Below are positions 55,801 through 64,000 of a DNA stretch of 64,000 nucleotides, piece by piece; the stretch's first letter is position 1, and every line of letters begins with the position of its first letter. The notes under the pieces are model-generated. The model was not told the DNA's origin. It was given only the letters and a program-made list of their open reading frames with translations, and made no database searches. This stretch comes from Branchinecta lynchi. Its lineage: Eukaryota; Arthropoda; Branchiopoda; Anostraca; Branchinectidae. The stretch covers positions 21,710,458-21,774,457 of the forward strand of contig JAKZAP010000018.1 in the NCBI GenBank assembly GCA_023053575.1, in the 5' to 3' direction. Made by a program: the position numbers and the translations under genes.

Positions 55801-55824
55801 TAAATGGCCCATTTTCTCATTCCC

Positions 55825-55905
55825 CCATATACAATTGATGGTAAGCCATCACACTAAATACAATTAATGGTGAACCACCACTGTAAACACAGTTGATGAA
55901 AACAC
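55825..55905. repeat. Short tandem repeat, ~33-bp units
   Basis: ATACAATTGATGGTAAGCCA-TCAC repeated about three times with changes (ACAATTAATGGTGAACCACC, ACAGTTGATGAAAAC). Confidence 0.6.
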
Positions 55906-56660
55906 CTCTTTTATTGGGGATTTTACCTTAAAATTCTATCTTGCACTGAGAATCTTTCTGTATCTTTTGGACAATTTTCTTGGCCATTTTGCTGGATTTC
56001 AGCTCAGGGCGGTCAATAAAATGACTCTTCATTGACGGATTTGAATTGCCTTTGATCTGAGAGATCTTACAGGCATTCAAGTAATTTTCAGCAGACAGAG
56101 CCTCATTGCCTTAGTTGAAACATCCTAGCTGGGATTGAAACAACCTAACTACCTAGCAGGCAACTCTTTCTGTCACTGATGACTGCAATTCATGAGGTCC
56201 ACATTGTGGACCATATCCAGCGGCCAACAGCTGCTCTAGCTGCGAACCTGGCCTCCAGGCCCTTCCGGAGGGGGGTAAACTTAGTTTAGCGAGCTGAGAG
56301 TGGCATTCATGGGCATGAACACCATTATGCGATGCTGTCTTGGGTCACTGGAGACCTCACGTTCCTATCCGGGAGAGAGGGGGGCTAAAGCTTAATGTAG
56401 ACCAGGCTATAAAAACTAAGCATACTGAAGCAAGCAAAATACAACACAAGTAAACGCCATAAGCACCAGGGGCACGACAAGGACGTCACTTACCAATACT
56501 CACTTACATCTATCTGAACAATGCTAGAGCCTATACTCATATCTGCTGCATATAGCTCGAAGGTTTGTTCCACCAAGAACAAAGAATCACAAGAACCTCC
56601 GTCTCCTTTTCTCTGCAAGACGACCATTTCGAGTAGGATATATTCTCTTTACGCTAAACG
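55906..56660. other. No gene recognised
   Basis: Mixed-composition sequence between repeats; contains a GGAGGGGGG run near 56270 and short open frames without support. Confidence 0.4.
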
Positions 56661-56664
56661 ATGC

Positions 56665-56730
56665 AAACGAGCTACGAAGGTAGAAGCTACGTACGAGCTA
56701 CGAAGGTAGAAGCTACGTAGGAGCTACGCG
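56665..56730. repeat. Tandem GAGCTACGAAGGTAGAAGCT repeat
   Basis: GAGCTACGAAGGTAGAAGCT-ACGTA occurs twice in a row, then a partial third unit. Confidence 0.75.
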
Positions 56731-57091
56731 GGACATCATAATGAACTTTTTGACAGAGGTAATAAAAAAAACTGATCCGTAAGGTAGTGAGCAGACTTGA
56801 CAATGGCATCAAAAAACAATATCAGCTAAAAATCGGAGTGTCTCGAATACGAAAATCCTTTCAAGCGAGGCGTCCACCTTCCCTTTTAATAATAAGAAAA
56901 AATACACGATGTACCCCGAACACATTAACCAGAGAATAACTTAAGTTGTGTCAGAGCTTGAAAATTTTCAGAAATGATCCATTAGTTATTACAAACATGA
57001 GTTGTCTTATCAGCGTTCACATCCACCAATACACAGAGATAAGGAAATCTATCTATACTCGTAACTGTTTCATTTTGGGCCAACAGTCAAA

Positions 57092-57229
57092 ATGTTGGCA
57101 CTATTTTCTTTGCTGTTGGTGTGTTTTAGTTCGTCTTTTTCTTCACCGGCAACGAGTCGGAACCTCAAGCTACCCGACGACCGAATAGTAGGAGGCGTAG
57201 ATGCCACTGCACGGGAATTCCCATTTCTC
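57092..57229 (+). CDS. Second serine protease, exon 1 only
   Basis: The ATG opens 46 codons: MLALFSLLLVCFSSSFSS (likely signal peptide), a short propeptide ending KLPDDR, then IVGGVDATAREFPFL. The exon ends TTTCTC|GTAAGT, a strong donor in phase 0, at the same position as the exon 1/2 boundary of the minus-strand protease (APFV|VSLQ against FPFL|). Cleavage would be after R31, so activation by a trypsin-like enzyme is likely. I found no matching CGGT...TAAHC exon downstream to 64000, so intron 1 is over 6.8 kb or the gene is broken. The two protease genes are head to head, about 10.5 kb apart. Confidence 0.82.
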
Positions 57230-58200
57230 GTAAGTAATTGTTTTTGATTCTTTTGAATTACTTCTTATACATTTATCATACTTTATTCAAATACAGAGTC
57301 TCCAAGCTAGAAATATTGCAAAGCTCTTGTATAGCCTGTACCTTGGGTAGGAGCACGGATCTTTGTAATATATTTTAATATTTGTCATATTCATAAGATT
57401 AAAATAGAGAGATGTTTTCCTATAAAATCCCCATAGTGCATACACACCAAGTATAGAAATAGAGAAGAGCATTTAGACGTTATCTTCCTGCTTTCTCTAA
57501 GCCCCTCCGTCTAATATATTGGCATTACTGATCAAGATCTCAAGTATTACCATACAATCCAAAAACATATTCTCCCTCCAGTGCTTCTAAAATGGTTAAT
57601 CCCTAAATCTTGGGGATCATATTCTTTTTTTTTCAGCTATTGACTACAAGTGTTCAAGTGCAATCGGCTGGACTGCCTCCTGTTAATTCTGTCTTCTTCC
57701 ATTTTGAAAAAAAAACAAAAAAAAACAAGTTTACTTTATGATTCTGTCCTCCCCCCATTTCCTCTCGAGCCGACGATGAACCAAACATGAAGAAGAAGGT
57801 GAAGGTCTAGAATGAAGCTTGACACTGTTATGTCCCGGCCACATTCGCACTGCCCATCGCTACTGATATTTCTTTTCTCATCAATCAATGTAAGACTTAC
57901 ATAATGGAAAAACAATATGTTTTGAATGGAACATACAACTAGGGTCGAGAACTCGGTAACAGCGCGTTTACAGCTATATTTTAACTATACCCAGAATAAC
58001 TTCATTATTGACGAACAAAACTATGTATAGGGAACTATACTTTGCTGCTTAAGTCGCGTTTTATTGGATATACTTCGGTGGAATTTCAAGCTTGTTTTCT
58101 TAGTTCGTCTAAAATTTTTACTTCGTACTGGCTTCGTGCCTTTTATTTTTTCATTCGAGATACTAACTAAAACAAAGTATATGGCATGGATTTAGCACCG
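57230..58200. other. Start of intron 1 of the second protease, no exon seen
   Basis: Follows the GTAAGT donor at 57230. AT-rich; no CGGT or TAAHC-type exon, no recognised repeat apart from A runs near 57710. Confidence 0.5.
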
Positions 58201-58204
58201 CTTT

Positions 58205-58760
58205 TGTCTAAAAAGTCGCCGAGAATGCGCAAAAAGTCGCTGAGAATGTCATAAATGTCGCCGAGAACGCTCTATTTGCTCCTGAGGCGATTTATGTGTA
58301 ACCGAGATAACATAGCTTGTCACCGAGATTGACGCCTTTGTAGCCGAGATTTCTGTGAAAAATATGTCGCCGAGAAGTACAAAAATGTAGCCGAAAATGA
58401 TCAATATAGTTTCCGAGATAGTCATAAATGTAACCGAGAATCCCGGAAATGTTGCCCGAAAATGCAAGAAAAGTCACCGAGATTGCAGAAACTGCAACCG
58501 AGATTACGCAAAATGCAACCAAAAAAAAAAATACATTGTCCAAAGAAAAACTTGTCGCCGAGAAATACAAAAATGTAGCCGAGATTGCGACTGATGTCGC
58601 CGAGATTACAAGAAAAATATATTATCATACTAAAAATTGTGTTGCCGGAATTCCAAAAACCTAGCCGAGATCATGCAAAATGTAACCGAGATTTCAAGAA
58701 AAAAATACACTGCCCAAAAAAAGGCATTGCCGAGAAACCCATAAACGTTGACAAGATTGC
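58205..58760. repeat. Degenerate CCGAGA minisatellite
   Basis: More than 20 copies of a GTCGCCGAGAATG / GTAACCGAGATT-like unit. Spacing is about 21 bases at the left (58211, 58232, 58253) and 24-30 further on, separated by AAAAATGTAG or CAAGAAAA. Open frames on both strands read through it (NVTENPGNV-type) and are not genes. Confidence 0.85.
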
Positions 58761-59742
58761 TGCTCTGGTCAAAATTTATTTCAGATGACGGACGGATAGA
58801 AGATGGTTCCAGATTTTTTCACAATCAGATATAAATGTAATAGAATTTGCTCCTTGTGTTAGTCTTGCCATGTTGAGGATATTCGTATATACTTAGGTCC
58901 CTTCAAGCGCGATAGGTGTCAGAAACACAAGAATACAACGCTCTGTATAACAATTGGGTCTTGTATTGGGTCTGTCACAGATTTATTGAGAAGTATCACG
59001 AGCCGTGACTTTATTCCTAAGATAGTGGAAACTGTCTAAAATAAAGGATAATTATTAAATGGTTAACTAAACAATAACTAAATTATGCATACAAGTAAGG
59101 AAAGTAAATTATGTTAGAAAAGTTAATCAGGTAATAGTTATTCTAAGTAATAGATTGTCCAAGTTAACAAGACTGTAACTTCGGTCTTTTGAAAGAGACA
59201 TAATTAAAGGACAACTGAATGAAGAGTACCAAGTATCATCCCTATCTGTATGAATTGCGTTATCATTTCCTGCAGAAAATCCAATCCAAATACGAAATAC
59301 CGTTTCCAAGCTATGATTTTTGCTCCATTTTGCCTCTGTCCTTATTTCATTACCGAGCAATTTTTACAAATGAACAAATGTCTGCAACCAACCCTTCTTC
59401 TGGAATGTTTTTTAACCAGATAAGCCCAAACGTATATCTAGAACAAATTCCAATACGATCTGGCCAGCGCTGTACGAGATTTGAATGAACTGCGCTTTTT
59501 GTCTTGGAGTCTGCATGTGCAAACCTCCGGAAACAATCATCCCTATTTTTAAAACTTCACGCTCAGGAGAAGAATGCTCTCCGTGGCCATGTCTGTAAAT
59601 ACATTATCCATGGTGTATTCAAGTATGGTTTCATTGTTCAGGTGTCCTTTAAGTGAGTGTAGCCTATAATGTACCTGAGGAGTACTATAATTGTGTGATT
59701 GATTAGAGCCAATAAAAGGTATTCTTTCTTTACCTCTTACTT
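58761..59742. other. No gene recognised
   Basis: AT-rich sequence between the minisatellite and the 3' end of the non-LTR element; short open frames without support. Confidence 0.45.
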
Positions 59743-60049
59743 TGAATGAATGAATGAAATTTATTTCCCATTTTTAAGACACAAGTCACAAATGGAGTAT
59801 GAAAGAAAAGACAAGAAAAGAAAGAAAAAAAAAGACAAGAAGACACAACATGTAACACATAAATTTTGATACTCTTATTTACACATGGGGCAACATAGCC
59901 CTATACAAAGTATGGCTAGCGTCAAGAGACCGAATAAAACCTGTAATTCGCTCAGATATTGCAATAAACTGATCGGTGACATTATACTTTGCCGACAATC
60001 TAGAATTACGGGCCCACGGAGGTAGTCCTAGGAGATATTTGCAATACTT

Positions 60050-61144
60050 CTAAAATGAGGAACGAATGCATTTTTTATCTTTCATAGTCAGTAGTGACCA
60101 GAATGACGACAGCGCTAGTATGTGCGGCATAGCGAATGTGGAATATAGCCGGGCAAGTATATGTCTATTGTAACGACGCTTAGAAGTAATGAGTACTCCG
60201 TATGCTTTTCTAGCTTTTTCAACAAAAAACGATACAAGACAAGAACGCGTCGTTTTCATGTCCGACCCAATAGGCAGACCAAGGTACACAATCGAAAGTG
60301 AAGGTTGAAGAATGTGATCCCCGAAGCATATATCAATTGTCTCTGTATCAGCCTTTTGGTTGAAGAAGACAACCTCGCTCTTATTCGGATTAAATGATAA
60401 ACCAAGACACTTATATTCTTCACTAAGAACCCGAAAATTTCCTTCAACATACGCAACCGACCGGCTCAGGTTCAACACATCACTTGCGTAATTTAATAGC
60501 GACAAGTCCATACCTTCATACACATAACTCATTCTGACAGGTCTTTGTGCTTCAACTACACTGTTATTATAAATAAGAGGGGAAGAAATAGCACCCTGGC
60601 GTATGCCTTTTTCAACGGGCAAGGTCCGACTCGACAAAACGGGACCCCTATACGTCGGTAATTTAATCTTTACCCTTAGCTTCCGATACATATTTCGATA
60701 AGTAACAATTACCGAGGCATTAACACCGCGCTTCAAACCACTCAGTAGCAGTTGTGCGTGGATCCCGGAATCAAAAGCTCGCCGAACATCGTGGCTAGCG
60801 ATAGCCAGTTTTTCTCCAGAATTGTGGCAATCAATCAGCACGTTAGCAAGTATATGGTGCACATGCTCCCTGCTGAGATCTTTCTTGAACCCAAATTGGT
60901 TATCAGGTGTACTACATAAACTCTTAAAATCTTCAATCACTAAAAGCTCCATTAATTTACTAAGTACAGGCGACACTGTTATAGGCCGATATGACGCGCA
61001 TTCATTTTCCGGTTTACCTTTTTTTAAGACTGGGCTAACAATACCAACGCCGAAAACATCGGGCACTATGCCTGAATTAAAGATCGTCTGGTATAGCAAA
61101 GATAGATAGTTAATCAGAAGTCCACTACCGGAAACAAGGTGCAT
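60050..61144 (-). pseudogene. Non-LTR reverse transcriptase, catalytic box changed
   Basis: 364 codons. Blocks in order: GVGIVSPVLKKGKPENECAS, YRPITVSPVLSKLMEL, DNQFGFKKDLSREH, IASHDVRRAFDS (motif A Asp), VEKGIRQGAISSPLIYN (QG..SP motif), LSLLNYASDVLNL (motif C, YADD changed to YASD), FNPNKSEVVFFN and SIVYLGLPIGS. Loss of one catalytic Asp should inactivate it. Clade not resolved. Confidence 0.85.
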
Positions 61145-61157
61145 ACCACAAAGACTG

Positions 61158-61844
61158 TCAGTACCTCTTGAGTACTTTTTTTTTCAACTTCTTAAGGGCG
61201 GTCAGGATTTTTGACGTAGAAAATATTACGCCCAAACCTGGCTCTACTGAATCTAAGAGAGCATCCAGTTCTTGCTCAAATTTATTTTCAAAGTCCTCAT
61301 CGGGGGGAGAGAACTCGGCACTAAAATGAAGGTTCCAATCTTCCTCTGTAGGCAGGTCTGTGCTAATCTCTAGGTTACGCCGCTTCCCCTTCACGAATCG
61401 CCATACCGCATTTGTATTATTTTTCACTGCCTCACTGTTGCGGTCGATCACATCAGCACGATATTTTGATAGGCACTTACTAAACTGACGTTTACAATGA
61501 AGACGTATCGAATTAACAACACCTTGTCTAGGGCGCCCGCACTCCGTCCAGAGTCTGAGCCAGAACTTAGAGCGGTGGCATGCTTCCACTAGGGCCGTAT
61601 TTGCGGACCATTCCGGAACTTGAGTACCGTTTCGAACCCTACATGAGGGTACACCGTTCTTTTCTGCACACCGCAATGCGTGGGAAATTTCGGAGCAGTA
61701 GATGTTTAGTAATAGTTGCTTTTCTTCGTCCGGGACATCAGAGTTAGACTGTAGAAGCTGGTACGGGATTTTTATTTTTTGCAAAATTCCGTCACTTACA
61801 TGCCGGAAAAGCTGGACGTTCATTTTATCCCATTTTGTTTTCAC
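61158..61844 (-). pseudogene. Non-LTR ORF2 linker region before RT
   Basis: 228 codons, with VPEWSANTALVEACHRSKFW, LRLWTECGRPRQG and NAVWRFVKGKRRNLEI, a pattern typical of the stretch between endonuclease and RT. Joins the RT frame across a shift near 61150. No endonuclease motifs upstream (61850 onward). Confidence 0.75.
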
Positions 61845-61989
61845 AGACCACTTACGACTAGGGGAATGGGCTGCTGGTTAAGGTTGCTTTGCACTAAACT
61901 TGTTCATTATAGGGAAGTGGTCGGAGACACAAATCTCTATGTTCACATGAGATCGGTCGTTCAGATTGATATTGTTCGAAGCCTTTGAT

Positions 61990-62022
61990 ACCTATATACC
62001 TATATACCTTTGTAAGGTATAT
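61990..62022. repeat. Small palindrome
   Basis: CTATATACCTTTGTAAGGTATATAG: two inverted arms around TGT. Could form a hairpin; no other context. Confidence 0.6.
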
Positions 62023-62164
62023 AGGCTATTAGGCTTAGCCTATGACCTATGCGTTTTTTGGAGTCTCTAATGGGACCGCGTCTAGTACGCCAGCTAGGCT
62101 AGAGCAATAATAAACAGCAATAATAACAAGAATGTTAACAATCATAACTGATTATAAGATGCTG

Positions 62165-63111
62165 GAACACTGGATGAAAATGTAAGTTTCAAGCGACATA
62201 TTGAGATGATGAGAATCAAAATTTCGCGAGGAGTGGGAACAGTACGGAAGCTTAAAAGAATTTTTCCATTTTCTATTCTCCGATTATTATATTTCTCTCT
62301 TATATACCCTTATATTATATTATTGCTCATCTACATGGACGTCTACTTTTCCGTCGCTACTTTCCCCCATCCATAATCTACAACGGAAAGCAGTTAAAAT
62401 TCTCCGGTCAACAACAAGTGCTCCTGTTCAACTATTAAAACTAAGAGATATTTACACTCTTTCGTTATGTTCATTTGCATTTCAGTATTTTCGTAGTGAC
62501 CTCCCATCATGTTTTTCTGGGATGTTTCAACTTGTTAATGAAATTATGAAGTTACCCCTTATGCATCAAGAAACCAAGATGACATACTGGTTCCTTCCAC
62601 TCCCTCAGTGCGTTCAGACTTTGGTCTGGAAGTGGTTGTAGGACGGGCATGGAATTCGATTCCCGCAGAGATCCGGCAGTCCCTGAGTCTTGGTTCGGTC
62701 AAAAAACACCTTAAAAGACTATTGTTGGAAAATAGTAATTTATTCTTTGAAATTTACAGAAGATTACTGAATTTATTGAAAAAAAAGCAATAACGTTTGA
62801 ATATGGTGTTTATTTTATTTTATTAGTTTAAAAAAATGAGAAGCTTTAGTGTTGGCTGTCGATGAATTTGTTTGTTTATCTATTTGTTTTGTTTTTTGTT
62901 GCGTGGTGATGTGGAGGTCGGTTGTATTTGCGAGAGCACCTGGTGAATTGTTTGGTTTTAATGCAAAGATAAATGTTTCCCAACCAACGGGCCATAGAGC
63001 CCTTGGGATTCTGTTAATAAATAAATTTTGTTTTTTGTCTATGTTACCATTATGTTAGTTATGTATATATAAGTTTGGCAATAAAAATAACTTGAACTTG
63101 AACTTGAACTA
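62165..63111 (+). mobile_element. Non-LTR C-terminal fragment with (ACTTGA)n tail
   Basis: Frame-broken plus-strand pieces LQRKAVKILRSTTSAPVQLL, FAFQYFRSDLPSCFSG, then the segment 62608-62793 with VVVGRAWNSIPAEIRQSLSL and SVKKHLKRLLL, the conserved C-terminus of jockey/CR1-like RTs. Ends AATAAAAATAACTTGAACTT-GAACTTGAAC, a poly(A)-signal-like run and hexamer tail. Confidence 0.78.
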
Positions 63112-63185
63112 CCTGAGAGGGATGTTCAATACTTCAAATAAGCATACCTCCAGCGACTTTAGGTTTGAATCAGAAACCTTATAGT

Positions 63186-63464
63186 CTAGTATTGAAAAAG
63201 AAAATTAGGGGGGTGTTCATATTTGTAAGTCTGTAGATGCCTCTGAGATAAATCTACCACAAATATATTAGTTTCACCAACCTTCTTCTTTAGCCCATTC
63301 TTTGCAAATCTCTCTATAGTAAATCTGTGAGAGTTATTGTTGGTCACAATGATTTTCCTCTTCTGAGTATTTATCCATGTTAGGTAAGTAAGGTGTGCCG
63401 GACATTGGGCCTTAACCACAAGGTTGAAAAAGACAAGTGAAATGAATAAACAACCAATCTTCAC
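63186..63464 (-). CDS. Small secreted-type ORF, unknown
   Basis: 92 codons: MKIGCLFISLVFFNLVVKAQ looks like a signal peptide, followed by CPAHLTYLTWINTQKRKIIV, then polar sequence NNNSHRFTIERFAKNG and a stop. A first exon of a secreted protein is possible, but no clear GT donor was chosen. No family recognised; it may be chance. Confidence 0.3.
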   Translation of the reverse strand: MKIGCLFISLVFFNLVVKAQCPAHLTYLTWINTQKRKIIVTNNNSHRFTIERFAKNGLKKKVGETNIFVVDLSQRHLQTYKYEHPPNFLFQY

Positions 63465-64000
63465 TCAACCCTGTAACAACAGTGCCAGGATAACGGGCAT
63501 GGCAACAGGAGGCAGTCGAAATCCTTCTCTGAGGACGGTGATGTGCCACTGAATTCACTAGTATCAGTAGTTATGACATTTCTCGCTCTTAACAGTAGCT
63601 TTTTTCGAAATTGCATTAGAAGTTGGGACCCTTTCAAAGTCCCATGGCTGTGTGTTTGTGTTTTTAAATTAGGCACTTTGTATATACTTTGCCAAAGAGC
63701 GATGACGGGAGGCAGTTTGCTACGCCACGCTCCACTGTACGAAGTGAAAACTCGTAACTACTATACCGAAGAACTATTTACCTTTTCCTTCTTCATCTCA
63801 TGATAGTCTTTGATAGAACAAAATTGAACCAAAGAGGCACCGAAAAGTGTATTTGATTAGTCTTGACTCAATCAACAAAACCTGTGCTCGAGATTGGAAA
63901 TGGTGGCTTTAAGACTAACTGATCTCAGTCAAATTCTTTAGAGCGAGATCAGAATTTCTGCTTGCCATCTGGTGTCGACAAATTTATGCAAACTCTCGCG
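63465..64000. other. Window end, no gene recognised
   Basis: Overlapping short frames on both strands; no domain, repeat or RNA feature supported. Confidence 0.4.

Larger units (their letters stand above)
59743..61850 (-). mobile_element. Non-LTR retrotransposon, 5'-truncated, with (TTCA)n tail
   Basis: In minus-strand order: linker/pre-RT ORF (61844-61158), RT ORF (61144-60050), a short C-terminal continuation with KYCKYLLGLPPWARN, then AAATAAATTTCATTCATTCA, a short microsatellite tail usual for these elements. The endonuclease part is missing. A frameshift near 61150 separates the two frames. Confidence 0.85.

Noticed and set aside
58249..58788. Overlapping frames on both strands, 60-90 codons
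   Set aside because: Produced by the CCGAGA minisatellite.

Overview
This window is eukaryotic and almost certainly from an invertebrate animal. Evidence: spliced chymotrypsin-fold serine protease exons with GT/AG junctions, tyrosine-recombinase (PAT/DIRS-like) retrotransposons, several non-LTR and Ty3/gypsy fragments, many short inverted-repeat elements, and no dense gene packing. An arthropod/crustacean-type source would fit, but the sequence does not fix the taxon.

The backbone is one serine protease gene on the minus strand. I could join six exons from 46617 down to 3041 with every phase matching. The result is a 287-residue secreted protease with the triad H71/D114/S210. A second, head-to-head protease gene starts at 57092 on the plus strand; only its first exon (signal peptide, propeptide, RIVGG) lies in the window. 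Almost everything else is transposons and repeats within or between these genes.

A 100-base N gap (23928-24027) separates two nearly identical 13.2-kb blocks, 10675-23927 and 24028-37249. The left block breaks off at the gap and the right block starts at the gap. This is the pattern left by two overlapping contigs that were never merged, so protease exon 5 and both retroelements are probably shown twice by mistake. Collapsed, the protease gene would be about 30 kb, not 43.6 kb.

The most interesting content is a pair of related PAT-like retroelements inside protease introns. The young one (32470-38122, with a truncated duplicate at 19147-23927) is complete. It has split direct repeats A1 ... 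B1-A2 ... B2, two gag-like ORFs, an RT/RNase H ORF and a tyrosine recombinase ORF with the R-H-R-Y residues. The older, decayed relative (7693-14493, partial duplicate 24028-27816) has its own split direct repeats of unrelated sequence but the same order of parts. Between gag1 and gag2 both carry tandem copies of a short motif (CTGGAGGTTGC...ACCCGA). In both, gag2 and the recombinase frame open in phase 0 directly after a 3' splice-site-like AG at the same codon position, which suggests intron-dependent expression.

Region by region: 1-3040 repeats downstream of the protease gene; 3041-3283 last exon; 3284-7692 intron repeats; 7693-14493 old PAT element with a non-LTR fragment between its gag regions; 14494-19146 non-LTR fragment, three inverted-repeat elements and exon 5; 19147-23927 young PAT (truncated at the gap); 24028-37249 duplicate block; to 38122 end of the young PAT; 38670-39254 exons 4 and 3; 39255-45115 intron 2, full of inverted-repeat elements and tandem repeats; 45116-46617 exons 2 and 1; 46618-57091 between the two protease genes, with a C-rich repeat array, a non-LTR fragment and a Ty3/gypsy fragment; 57092-57229 first exon of protease 2; 57230-64000 its probable first intron or flank, with a CCGAGA minisatellite and two non-LTR copies.
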